DNA from: Clostridioides difficile_A
Lineage (GTDB): Bacteria; Bacillota; Clostridia; Peptostreptococcales; Peptostreptococcaceae
Direction of reading: 5' to 3'
DNA: 64,000 nt
NCBI GenBank assembly: GCA_945909635.1
Contig: OX246690.1
Location: 1,550,001 to 1,614,000 of the forward strand
Part shown: positions 36,901 through 44,448 of the stretch, piece by piece
Numbering within the stretch: the stretch's first letter is position 1
How the letters are laid out: each line of letters begins with the position of its first letter
Program-made: the position numbers and the translations under genes
Notes under the pieces: model-generated
The model's input: only the letters and a program-made list of their open reading frames with translations
What the model was told of the DNA's origin: nothing
The model's database searches: none

Positions 36901-39014
36901 TTACTAACTCAGTAAGTATAAATGGAATATCATACTCTGGTTATGACCCATATGCTAGTTTTACATTAGGAAATATTGCTCCTGGTGCTACAGTGGTAGT
37001 AAGCTTTAATACTACAGTGACATTATTACCAAATCCATCATTGATTAGCAATATAGCAAATGTTACTTTTTCATATTTAATAAATCCATCAGAATCATAT
37101 ATATACTCTCAAGTTAGCTCTAATACTGTACCCACTCAAATAAATGTAGGATTAATAACTCTAACAAAGAGCGTAGATAAGTCATATGCAACTATGGGTA
37201 ATGTCTTAACATATACAGTAGTTGTAGCTAATACTGGAAATGTTGATGCTAAAAATGTAAATTTCCTTGATAACTTACAATCAGATGTAACTTTTAATAG
37301 TGGAACAGTAACTATAGGAGGAACACCTTATACAAACTATGACCCAACTCAAGGGTTTACTTTGGGTACGATACCAACACTACAATCAGTTACAGTACAA
37401 TTTACAGTAACTGTAATAAATAATCCGACTCACGATTCTGTAATAAACTATGCTATAGGAACATTTAAATATTATGTAAATCCAAATGGATCTCTTTATA
37501 GTAGTTCTTATCAGTCTAATACTACAAGTACAATAATAGTTCAGCCTAGTTTAACTTTAACTAAGAGTGTAGATAAGTTATATGTAACTTTAAACAATAC
37601 ATTAAATTATAGTGTATTAGTTAAAAATACAGGAAATACACCTATATCTAATATATTATTTACAGATTTCTTATCAAATGGAGCAACATTTGCAAATGGA
37701 ACTGTAATAATAGATGGTATAAGTTATGCAAACTATAATCCAATAGGAGGATTTACTTTACCAAATAATTTAGTAGCTGGGAATACCTCTTTGGTTCAAT
37801 TCCAAGTTACAGTAAATAGCACATTACCAACACCACCAATAGTTACCAACTACGCAACATCAAGTGGAAGTTATAATATAGGCTCAACTCCATATCAAAT
37901 ATCAGCAACATCAAATACTGTAACTACTAATATTAACTTGGGGCAATTAACAAATACTAAGACAGTTGATAAGATGTATGCTAAGGTGGGAGATACAATA
38001 ACATATACCTCAACTATAGTAAATAGTGGTAATGTTATTTCAAATAATCTACAATTCTTAGATATATTACAATCATCATTAACTTTTGTTACACAAACTG
38101 TAACAATAAATGGAGTAACTTATCCATCACTAGACCCAACTGTTGGATTTTCTTTACCAAATCTGGCTCCAGGTCAAACCGTAATTGTAGGATTTAGTGC
38201 TAAGATAAACACTTTACCAACACCATCATATATAACTAACACTTCACAAGTTCAATTTAGTTACTATATATATCCTAATGGGACACCATTGACTTACACT
38301 CAACATAGTAATACAGTAACAACCAATGTAGTATTAGGTAAGATAAATGCAGTGAAAATGGTAGATAAATCAATTGCAACAATTGGAGATATACTAACTT
38401 ATACAGTAACTTTGACAAATGTAGGTAATGTTATAGATAGTAATGTAATGTTCCAAGATACTCCTTCAACTGGTGTAACATTTAATGAAGGAAGTGTAGT
38501 TATAAATGGAGTAACAAATTCATCAGCAGACCCAACAAAAGGATTTAGCCTTGGAAGTATTGGAATAGGTAATGTTGTTACAGTGGTATTTACAGTAATA
38601 GTAACTTCAGTTCCTTCTACTAACCAAGTAATAAATCAAGCTGTAATACCATTCCAGTATGTTATTGATCCAAAACAATCATCATACAGTGATACAGCTT
38701 ATTCTAATGTTGTAGCTACTAATATTGCATATGGCAGTTTAAGTGTAAATAAGTCAGTAGATAAGAAATATGCAACAATAGGAGATATAATAACTTATAC
38801 TGTTAAAATAGTTAATAATGGTAATATTAATGCTACTAATGTAGTATTTCTAGATCCAACGCCAGCTAACTCAGTATTTGTTTTAGGATCAGTAACTATA
38901 AATGGAGTAGGAGATAAAACTCTTAACCCATCAGCTGGATTTAACTTAAATATTATGGTTCCTGGCCAAATAATAACGGTTATTTACCAAGTTCAAGTTG
39001 TAAATTTATGTTAG
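30933..39014 (+). CDS. Giant DUF11-repeat protein (2693 residues, 18 repeats)
   Basis: A unique N-terminal region (about 1-350) is followed by 18 DUF11 repeats of about 130 residues. Each begins like LTLTKSVDKTYATIGDTLTY, continues T.NTGN..ATNV.F.D, then G(S/T)V.(I/V)NG...Y(D/N)P..GF.L, and ends near SNTVTT. The last repeat (from about 2601) stops after 93 residues at QVVNLC, roughly 35 short. Asn, Thr, Ser and Val dominate and charge is low. There is no signal peptide, membrane helix, LPxTG or cell-wall-binding domain. A rod of up to 18 Ig-like units is predicted. With the neighbouring DUF11-SPOCS fusion, a mother-cell-made spore surface fibre is the favoured inference. Confidence 0.85.
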   Translation: MSLTPRFKAIDKAILVGTGNSLVVCGSSTALTVSTSDLIMPNGTTTRDWTKAGSSANLNILSNSKVLYAELVWYSTVTSSVSGAQSVSSIQDSAITFTTPQGIYSIIPKYMDTYNGPTGNVDRYRAADVTTYVQAALSGSYTVSNVPISVPSTGLSNTRAGWTLTVIYRNDLFKPQMILYNSGISVATTNTPLQMTMSGYTTSTDPSMLKGNMFIACANGSPLDGNEYVEVGPSFAQLSNVGNSVFSPNTNPGTSPNNPENNFFSGVINVADPTSSSNGLLNISGTNATNNNDGFVPTQLVGARNKWDIVDVDISNTLITNQSLLATQITESVSGDGVQIVAFGTQVFAQAPDITAYLELYDIDGDGEYNTEVGEQLVFSVQIKNNGSIIANNVILSTTLDPSVSFVQNSVIVNNQTIQGGDITKGVNIGSIPAYGTANVNFTVKSNSLPTTPGNLIYDTVNYSYQFTSGQNTITNNANTNTVQIMVQEALLNISKSASASTANIGDTVTYTINITNTGNIVATNILFQDKINRYSSFVTGSVTIDGTTDITDDPTVGISLQDLAPGSSTQILFQSKINSLPPSTNIDNSSCVSFGYRYNQYGYIREKTIFSNHTSIQVGYVNVIGERCNNNNYPNIGDTVTYTLSLSNVGNQPASKFQISEPTIPGTTFVSDSVQINGVVQSGLNPFTGFVLPNPINSQATTNISYQVKVTQLNPANTIQNIAQVPFKYQITPTSSVVTTEQDSNIVDTIANYVCMNIVESVDKDYAIIGDTLYYTVNITNNGNINATNTMFLSNIQSGTTLIPGTVTINGVSYSSYNPNQGFLLGTICASDTIEVTYQVKVNSVPTPNIVYNQSDLVYSYQPDPNNSELKGSIYSNTVQTTVNQVAYTITKTVNKHYAQLGDSLVYTTTIQNTGTVPLTNVVFADYIGVYMNLYPETVYINGVNYPSYNPTQSFPVGDIHPGDTVIVVFATTIVVNPPVGYIPNYSEAVINYQVNPTSPEVTKTIYSNTVVTYDPVGSLSLTKSVDKAYATVGDTLTYSFTATNNGTAIISNATFTDTLQQEATLVAGSVVVNGVSKSNYDPTQGFSLGVMNVGQTITISFKVTVNNTPSPNVIKNSATASYSYYIDPSQQPVTNNITSNTVTTTINSYSATITKIVDKSYAMLGNTLTYTVTANNTGTVPLTNVNLVDIIENGATFVPGSVAVNGVSTGYSNVNPNNGFTIPNISPGGRTIVTFQVTITSIPTPPQINNTASMNFQYQLSPTGQYISGSLTSNTVTTNIVTMSVTNTKTADKSYATLNDTITYTSVITNNGNESIANTTFLDIIPSNATFVIGSVMIGSTAQSSYDPSKGFSLGTIAAGASVTISFQVKVASVPSSGYITNTSNLSYQYTVGTESISSNTTSNATITYINYGNMVVTKSADRTIIKLNNIITYTVVIANVGNTVLKNINFTDIIQVESSFVSGSVYINGTNMSSYNPNIGFSLNDIQVGQQTTVRFEVTANSIPINNELLNTATIDYSYYVNPTGSAINTSASSNTTNIYVYDTIISADKSVDKSIAKIGDTLNFSITITNDGNVNATNVQFLDILDSNIKLVANSVYIGTTQQTGADPSQGFSLPNIVPGTPVTVSFQATVQTRPTGNIIYNHATITYDYTSGETYTGIQIKTNTTQTYVAVGELTLTKSVNKTYATEPDSLTYTVIVKNTGSVNATSLNFKDLAPASTVFNINSVVVDGTPQLSYDPTVGFSLTDLAPNQYHTVTFSVNITSIPTSGEVDNTASTTFNYQLTPSDNQQTMTATSNTVKTYIQLGVLTLTKSVDKTYATIGDTLNYSITINNTGNANCTNILFKDIIQSNAQLISGSVVVNGISQPNADTNVGFNIPDIAGYSSATVTFSVKVSTMPSTDNIYNIATANYGYYINPSNPLVTVQSTSNTVSTTINVGSLSVTKNVNKAYATIGDTVAYTVTIINTGNVVANNVNFRDVIPSGLTFITNSVSINGISYSGYDPYASFTLGNIAPGATVVVSFNTTVTLLPNPSLISNIANVTFSYLINPSESYIYSQVSSNTVPTQINVGLITLTKSVDKSYATMGNVLTYTVVVANTGNVDAKNVNFLDNLQSDVTFNSGTVTIGGTPYTNYDPTQGFTLGTIPTLQSVTVQFTVTVINNPTHDSVINYAIGTFKYYVNPNGSLYSSSYQSNTTSTIIVQPSLTLTKSVDKLYVTLNNTLNYSVLVKNTGNTPISNILFTDFLSNGATFANGTVIIDGISYANYNPIGGFTLPNNLVAGNTSLVQFQVTVNSTLPTPPIVTNYATSSGSYNIGSTPYQISATSNTVTTNINLGQLTNTKTVDKMYAKVGDTITYTSTIVNSGNVISNNLQFLDILQSSLTFVTQTVTINGVTYPSLDPTVGFSLPNLAPGQTVIVGFSAKINTLPTPSYITNTSQVQFSYYIYPNGTPLTYTQHSNTVTTNVVLGKINAVKMVDKSIATIGDILTYTVTLTNVGNVIDSNVMFQDTPSTGVTFNEGSVVINGVTNSSADPTKGFSLGSIGIGNVVTVVFTVIVTSVPSTNQVINQAVIPFQYVIDPKQSSYSDTAYSNVVATNIAYGSLSVNKSVDKKYATIGDIITYTVKIVNNGNINATNVVFLDPTPANSVFVLGSVTINGVGDKTLNPSAGFNLNIMVPGQIITVIYQVQVVNLC

Positions 39015-39034
39015 TGAAATAAAATAGATTATTT

Positions 39035-39126
39035 TAGCCCCTTAAAGATAAATCTTTGAGGGGCTATTGAGTATATTAAATGGTTATGAGGTAGCATCCT
39101 TTTCTAGTGCGATAGCCCCTTTTTTA
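39035..39126 (+). terminator. Terminator region with two mutually exclusive hairpins
   Basis: Arm A (39035-39048) pairs with B (39053-39066) over 14 bp, with one mismatch, but lacks a T run. B can instead pair with C (39111-39119, GATAGCCCC), which is followed by a six-base T run. The result could be a simple double terminator or an attenuator-like switch. Confidence 0.55.
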
Positions 39127-39365
39127 GACATATATCATTCTAAAAACTAAGGATATAGCAAGATATAATAAAATAAATTATATATATGGGGAGGATATTG
39201 GTGTTAAAAATAGAATAGTATTATAGGTATAGTTTTTATAACTTTGTATACATAATATACAAAACAACTTGTTTGAGGAAGGGGATATTATGTAATTGTA
39301 GATTATGTAGATTTAAATTATTTATTTTTGTTTTAGCAAATTCTATGAATAGAAGGGGTTTGATT
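39127..39365 (+). other. Leader of the sigma factor gene
   Basis: Contains two ribosome binding sites that lead only to minimal ORFs. GGGGAGG near 39189 precedes GTG and five codons; GAGGAAGGGG (39275-39284) precedes ATG-TAA (39290-39295). An open frame from TTG 39273 reads into the sigma factor but gives an N-terminus unlike the family. Confidence 0.4.
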
Positions 39366-40250
39366 ATGGATACTAAAAAAGAAAATAATTATGAAAATTA
39401 TATTTGTGTGGGTTCATCAAATGTATCAAATGCGATGAAAATGTATTTAAAGGAAATTGAGGAATACAAAATGTTGTCAGCAGGAGAAGAGGTAGAGCTG
39501 GCTAAGGAAATAATCAACTCATCTTCAGTAGCAAAGGAAAAGTTTATAAATTCAAATTATAGGTTGGTAGTGAGTATAGCAAAAAGATATAAAAGAGACA
39601 GTATTGATATGTTAGACTTAATTCAAGCAGGAAATATAGGACTTATAAAAGCAGTAGAGAAGTACGATTATAAAAAGGGATACAAATTTAGCACTTATGC
39701 AACTTGGTGGATAAAACAAAGTATAACAAGATATATTGACGATTGCGAAAATACTATTAGAATACCTATACATCTTCATCAAAGAATAAATTTTGTAAAG
39801 AAAAAGAAACAAGAACTTTTAAATGTATTATTAAGAGAACCAACTGTAGAGGAGATTGCAGATGCATGTGGTCTTGAAGTTGATAAAGTATTGGAATTAT
39901 TAAGAAGAGATAAAAATGTTGTATCTTTGGATACTCCATTAAAAGAGGATGAAGATAGTAGTTTAGTTGAATTTATACCATCAGATGCTGATTTTAAGGA
40001 TGTTGTGATACGAGAAGTTGAACAACATAATTTAAAAGAAAAAATAGAAGAATTGCTTACAGGTCTTGGAGAACAAGAACAACAAGTTTTAAGAATGAGG
40101 TTTGGGATTGATGATGATGACCCTAAGACATTAGAACAGATTGGTAAGGTATTTGGAGTTACTAGAGAGCGAATAAGACAAATAGAAGCTAAAGCAATAA
40201 GAAAGTTAAGACATCCAAGTAAGTTAAAACAATTAAAGCATTTTTATTAA
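39366..40250 (+). CDS. RNA polymerase sigma factor, primary-like (group 2)
   Basis: About 294 residues from the ATG at 39366, preceded by AGAAGGGG. Region 1.2 starts at NAMKMYLKEIEEY (near 18). Region 2 contains NYRLVVSIAKRYKR and FSTYATWWIKQSITRYI. Regions 3 and 4 follow, with LGEQEQQVLRMRFG and GVTRERIRQIEAKAIRKLR. Region 1.1 of housekeeping sigma-A is missing, so this is an alternative of the RpoD class and not the main one. It probably recognises sigma-A-like promoters under a particular condition. It is not linked to an anti-sigma gene. Confidence 0.9.
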   Translation: MDTKKENNYENYICVGSSNVSNAMKMYLKEIEEYKMLSAGEEVELAKEIINSSSVAKEKFINSNYRLVVSIAKRYKRDSIDMLDLIQAGNIGLIKAVEKYDYKKGYKFSTYATWWIKQSITRYIDDCENTIRIPIHLHQRINFVKKKKQELLNVLLREPTVEEIADACGLEVDKVLELLRRDKNVVSLDTPLKEDEDSSLVEFIPSDADFKDVVIREVEQHNLKEKIEELLTGLGEQEQQVLRMRFGIDDDDPKTLEQIGKVFGVTRERIRQIEAKAIRKLRHPSKLKQLKHFY

Positions 40251-40271
40251 TATTTTTAAAGAGAATATAAA

Positions 40272-40310
40272 AAAGTAGGAGAAAGACTCTCCTGCTTTTA
40301 TTTTTTTATA
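40272..40310 (+). terminator. Terminator of the sigma factor gene
   Basis: GTAGGAG/CTCCTGC stem with one G-U pair, then a T-rich tail. Confidence 0.7.
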
Positions 40311-40779
40311 GAAGATAGTAGTTATAAATAGTAACTATTTTCAATTTTTATTTTTGTAAATGAATAGTTATTTAGTAAAAGTGATTAAAATTTTTCAAAA
40401 TAGATAAAATATGTTAAAATATAACTTAAAAAAGATGATAAAAATGATTATATCTTTTACTTATGTGGAGATTATTAAGTTATAAGAAATTAATAAGATG
40501 AAATTTAGAGATATAACCAATATAAGTGTTTTTGTTTTACCAGGATTAGAAAATGATAACTCCATTTCTGTGGATTCAATTAAATTTATACTATTAGACT
40601 TAAATTACAAATGTAGAAAATGTTGTAGAAATAAAAACATAAAGACAGTGTTATTTACGATATATTAAAAAATAAACACTGTTATTATCTTTGTAAAATG
40701 TGGGAATAATAGATTAAATTGTATGTAATAGGCTATCTTTACTGAATTAAAAGAAGTGGGTTAGAAGTGGAGTGATAAA
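40311..40779 (+). other. Gene-poor stretch before murJ
   Basis: Holds one 56-codon open frame (40498-40668) that lacks a good ribosome binding site and resembles nothing I know, so it is not called. The last 40 bases contain GTGGAGTG, the ribosome binding site of murJ. Confidence 0.4.
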
Positions 40780-42324
40780 ATGAGCAAGGTGGCGAAAGCG
40801 ACTTTTTATTTGATGATAGTTACTGTAATCTCTAAGATTCTTGGAATGGGTAGAGAATTAGTGCTATCATCAATTTATGGTACAGGCTTGTATACAGAAA
40901 GTTATTTAACAGCTATGAATATACCAAATATTATATTTGCAGCAATTGGCACTGCTATAGTTACTACTTTTATTCCTATGTATCAAGAAATAAGTAGTAA
41001 ACAAGGTGAAAAGCAAGCACTAAAGTTTTTAAATAATGTTTTAAATATAATAGTTGGTATATGCATAATTGTTGCTATATTAGGTATTATTTTCTCAAAG
41101 CAACTTGTAAGCATATTTGCTATAGGATTTGAAGGAGAGAGATTTTTACTTACTGTAAAGTTTACTAAAATATTGATAACAGGAATAATATTTATAGGTA
41201 TTACTAGTGTTATGTCAGCATTTTTACAAATTAAAGAAAACTTTATCGTAGTTGGATTTGGGAGTATACCTTATAATATAGTAATAATTATTTCAATAAT
41301 GTTAAGTACAGTATTGGGACCATACATACTTCCAATTGGTGCTGTTATTGCTATGGTAGTTCAGCTACTTTTTTACATGTTTTTTGTTAAAAAAACAAAC
41401 TACAAATATTTATACTATCTAAATTTTAAAGATGATAGCCTTATTAAATTATTGTCATTACTTTCACCAGTATTTATAGGTGTTGCTGTTAATCAAGTGA
41501 ATTCATTGGTGGATACAACGTTAGCCTCTACACTAGTTAAAGGTAGTATTCCTGCACTTACTTATGCAGATAGATTAAATGGTTTTGTTACAGGGACATT
41601 TACAGCTTCAATAGTATCTGTTATGTATCCGATGTTATCAAAGTTAAGTGCAGAAAATAATCAAAAGAAATTTACAAGCTCGGTTAAATCTAGTATAAAT
41701 ATGATAATAATCTCTATGATTCCCATTTCAGTTGCATCCATTTTCTTTGCAACTCCTGTTGTTAGAATCATTTTTGAGAGAGGGGCTTTTGATGCTAGAG
41801 CAACTCAAATGACAGCTACTGCTCTAACCTTTTATGCAGTTGGTATGACTGCATTTGGTTTAAGAGATATTTTAGGGAAGGTATTTTATTCATTACAGGA
41901 CACAAAAACACCTATGGTAAATGGGATTATATCTGTATGTGTAAATATAGTGCTAGATTTGATTTTAATAAGACCAATGGCTCATGGTGGTCTTGCACTT
42001 GCAACTAGTTCATCATCAATCGCATGTATATTATTACTTTTCTGGAATTTAAAAAGAAAGGTTGGGTATTTTGGTCAAGATAAAATAATAAAAGCAACTT
42101 TGAAATCTTTAGTTGCATCTTTTATTATGGCTATTTTATCATACTTTACTTATAAATTTGTATTTGGGATTTTGGGATTAGGTACATTTAATGAATTTAT
42201 ATCATTAACTATTTCAGTTTTAGTTGGAGGAGGAGTTTATACATTATTAATGACTATTTTTAAAGTTGAAGAAGTCGACATGATACTAAATATCGCAAAA
42301 AGAAAACTGCATTTAAAAAGGTAG
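40780..42324 (+). CDS. murJ: Lipid II flippase MurJ (MviN family)
   Basis: A 514-residue integral membrane protein of the MOP superfamily with about 14 helices. It shows MviN family motifs ISKILGMGRELVLSSIYG (near 18), TFIPMYQEI (near 63), YADRLNGFVTGTFTASIVSVMYPMLS (near 265) and IFERGAFDARATQMTATAL (near 330). It translocates lipid II for peptidoglycan synthesis. It is 35 bases upstream of deoC and may be cotranscribed with it. Confidence 0.9.
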   Translation: MSKVAKATFYLMIVTVISKILGMGRELVLSSIYGTGLYTESYLTAMNIPNIIFAAIGTAIVTTFIPMYQEISSKQGEKQALKFLNNVLNIIVGICIIVAILGIIFSKQLVSIFAIGFEGERFLLTVKFTKILITGIIFIGITSVMSAFLQIKENFIVVGFGSIPYNIVIIISIMLSTVLGPYILPIGAVIAMVVQLLFYMFFVKKTNYKYLYYLNFKDDSLIKLLSLLSPVFIGVAVNQVNSLVDTTLASTLVKGSIPALTYADRLNGFVTGTFTASIVSVMYPMLSKLSAENNQKKFTSSVKSSINMIIISMIPISVASIFFATPVVRIIFERGAFDARATQMTATALTFYAVGMTAFGLRDILGKVFYSLQDTKTPMVNGIISVCVNIVLDLILIRPMAHGGLALATSSSSIACILLLFWNLKRKVGYFGQDKIIKATLKSLVASFIMAILSYFTYKFVFGILGLGTFNEFISLTISVLVGGGVYTLLMTIFKVEEVDMILNIAKRKLHLKR

Positions 42325-42359
42325 TTTAATTATATTAATCACACATTTAGGAGGATTTT

Positions 42360-43019
42360 ATGAAACATATACTAAAAACGGTAGACCATACCATTTTAAA
42401 AGCGACCACTACATGGGAAGATATTAAAATTTTATGTGATGAAGCTGTAAATATGAATGTAGCATCAGTTTGTATACCACCTTCATATGTAAAAAGAGCT
42501 ACAGAATATCTAAATGGGAAAATGAAAGTATGTACAGTAATAGGATTTCCTCTGGGATATCAAACTACTGCTACAAAAGTATTTGAAGCAAAAGATGCTA
42601 TTGAAAATGGAGCAGATGAAGTTGACATGGTTGTAAACATTTCAGATATAAAAAATAAAGATTATAATAATATAGAAAATGAGATAAAAGAAATAAAAAA
42701 AGTTATTGGAGAGAACATCTTAAAAGTTATTATAGAGACATGTTATTTAGATAAAAATGAAAAAATAAAGATGTGTGAGATAGTGACAATATCAGGTGCA
42801 GATTTCATAAAAACATCTACTGGAATGGGAACAGATGGAGCTACCTTAGAGGATATAAAACTTATGAAAGAACATGTTGGAAAAAATGTAAAGATAAAAG
42901 CTGCTGGAGGAGTGAAATCAATTTCTGATGCAGAAAAATTTATAGAAGCAGGAGCTGAAAGGTTAGGAACTAGCTCGATATGTAAGATATTAAAGAATGA
43001 GAATATAACAGAGTATTAA
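42360..43019 (+). CDS. deoC: Deoxyribose-phosphate aldolase
   Basis: A 219-residue TIM-barrel enzyme behind AGGAGG. Key blocks are VDHTILKATTTWEDI (near 8), the VIGFPLGYQTTATKVFEAKDAI segment, EVDMVVNI (near 97) and FIKTSTGMGTDGAT (Schiff-base Lys near 151), with KAAGGVK near 180. It converts 2-deoxyribose 5-phosphate to glyceraldehyde 3-phosphate and acetaldehyde in deoxynucleoside breakdown. It is followed by a very strong terminator. Confidence 0.95.
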   Translation: MKHILKTVDHTILKATTTWEDIKILCDEAVNMNVASVCIPPSYVKRATEYLNGKMKVCTVIGFPLGYQTTATKVFEAKDAIENGADEVDMVVNISDIKNKDYNNIENEIKEIKKVIGENILKVIIETCYLDKNEKIKMCEIVTISGADFIKTSTGMGTDGATLEDIKLMKEHVGKNVKIKAAGGVKSISDAEKFIEAGAERLGTSSICKILKNENITEY

Positions 43020-43070
43020 AGCTTTGAATTTATTGATAACTAGTAAGGATTAAAATTTAATTATGAATAT

Positions 43071-43116
43071 ACTAAATAAAAAACAGAGGAAATTTTTCCT
43101 CTGTTTTTTATTTAGT
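43071..43116 (+). terminator. Terminator of deoC
   Basis: A 22-bp perfect palindrome (43071-43092 with 43095-43116) containing an ACAGAGGAAA core and a T run. Confidence 0.88.
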
Positions 43117-43117
43117 A

Positions 43118-43180
43118 TTGACAGATAATCTTTTTCAAGATAATATAAGTTATATAGTTAGTTACTTGAGTAATTAACTA
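43118..43180 (+). promoter_or_regulatory. Promoter and operator of the GntR-ABC operon
   Basis: Consensus TTGACA (43118-43123), 17-base spacer, TAATAT (43141-43146). Just downstream lies a 26-bp dyad (43155-43180, TAGTTAGTTAC on the left and a near-perfect inverse on the right), well placed for repression by the GntR protein encoded next. Confidence 0.75.
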
Positions 43181-43199
43181 ATAAAGAAAGGAGGAACCT

Positions 43200-43580
43200 A
43201 TGAAATTAGTATTAAACAATGAAGAACCTATATTTATTCAGATAGCACAAGCAATTGAAGATGAGATATTATCAAATGGGATAAAAGAAGAAGAACAGGT
43301 TCCATCAACAACAGAGCTTTCAAAGCTTTATAAAATTAATCCAGCTACAGTGTTAAAGGGAATAAATATACTGGTTGACAAGAATATTCTATATAAAAAG
43401 AGAGGTATAGGGATGTTTGTATCAGAGGGTGCAAAAACTATTATAAAAGAAGCTAGAAAGGAAAATTTTAAACATAATTTCATAAAAAATCTACTTCAAG
43501 AAGCTGACAAATTAGAAATAAATAGAGAAGAATTGGTTGATATTATAATCAATTTCAAGGAGGATATAAGATATGAATAA
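43200..43580 (+). CDS. GntR-family regulator, YtrA type
   Basis: A 126-residue protein. The winged helix-turn-helix occupies about 10-75 (PIFIQIAQAIEDEILSNGIK, then QVPSTTELSKLYKINPATVLKGINILVDKNILYKKRGIGMFV). A short helical tail replaces the large effector domain, as in the YtrA subfamily. It is the first gene of an operon with an ABC exporter and overlaps the ATPase gene by 8 bases. YtrA proteins repress their own transporter operon, and the dyad in front of this gene is the likely operator. Confidence 0.9.
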   Translation: MKLVLNNEEPIFIQIAQAIEDEILSNGIKEEEQVPSTTELSKLYKINPATVLKGINILVDKNILYKKRGIGMFVSEGAKTIIKEARKENFKHNFIKNLLQEADKLEINREELVDIIINFKEDIRYE

Positions 43581-44448
43581 TTCTATTAAAATAAAAAATT
43601 TATCTCATAGTTTTAAAAAACAAAAAGTTTTTAGTAATATGTCTATAAATTTTGAAACAAATAAGATATATGGTTTATTAGGTAAAAATGGAGCTGGAAA
43701 AACAACACTGTTAAACATCATAGTAAATCAGTTAGTTCAAAATGAAGGTGAGATAGAAATATTAGGAAAGAACTTAAAAGAAGATATAGAAGTATTGGAA
43801 GAAGTTTGTATTGTCAGAGAAAAAGAATTTTATAGTCCAGATTTTAAAGTAAGTCAGATATTTGAGTATTCTTCTAATTTTTATAAAAATTACAATAAAG
43901 GATTAGAAGAAGAATTATGTAAATATTTTGATTTAAATACTAAAAAAAAGTATAAACAATTGTCACGAGGAATGAAAACTATACTTTCAAATATAATAGG
44001 GGTTTGCTCTAATTCACCTATAACTATATTTGACGAGCCAACAATAGGTCTAGATGCAGTAAACAGACAGGAATTTTATAACATAATTTTAGATAATTAT
44101 ATAAAAAATCCAAGAACGATAATAATATCAACTCATTTGATTGATGAAATAGATGACTTATTGGAACATGTAATAATATTAAATGAGGGTAAAATTATTA
44201 TAGATGAAGAAATTGATGTTATAAAACAAAAAGCTCATTATATTACTGGAAACAAAGAGGAATTAGAAAAATTAGAAGCTATAAGAAATATAAAACCTAA
44301 AAAGACATTTGGGAATACAGTTGCTTATTTTTACTATGGCGATTTCAATGAAAATGATGAAAAGGTGATTAGAAATTCAAATATCGATGTAGGATACATA
44401 GGATTACAAGACATGTTTGTTAACATGACTAAAAAGGAGGGCTTATAA
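43573..44448 (+). CDS. ABC exporter ATP-binding protein
   Basis: A 291-residue ATPase. Walker A is GKNGAGKTT (near 37), a signature-like LSRGMKT replaces LSGGQ, Walker B is TIFDEPTIGLDAV and the switch His is in ISTHLIDE. It overlaps the regulator by 8 bases and has its own AAGGAGG. The SRGMK signature is usual for YtrB-like exporters of small regulated operons. The substrate is unknown; related systems respond to cell-wall-active peptides. Confidence 0.9.
   Translation: MNNSIKIKNLSHSFKKQKVFSNMSINFETNKIYGLLGKNGAGKTTLLNIIVNQLVQNEGEIEILGKNLKEDIEVLEEVCIVREKEFYSPDFKVSQIFEYSSNFYKNYNKGLEEELCKYFDLNTKKKYKQLSRGMKTILSNIIGVCSNSPITIFDEPTIGLDAVNRQEFYNIILDNYIKNPRTIIISTHLIDEIDDLLEHVIILNEGKIIIDEEIDVIKQKAHYITGNKEELEKLEAIRNIKPKKTFGNTVAYFYYGDFNENDEKVIRNSNIDVGYIGLQDMFVNMTKKEGL

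Noticed and set aside
40498..40668. 56-codon ORF before murJ
   Set aside because: ATG without a recognisable ribosome binding site, no family resemblance, AT-rich region. It cannot be distinguished from chance.
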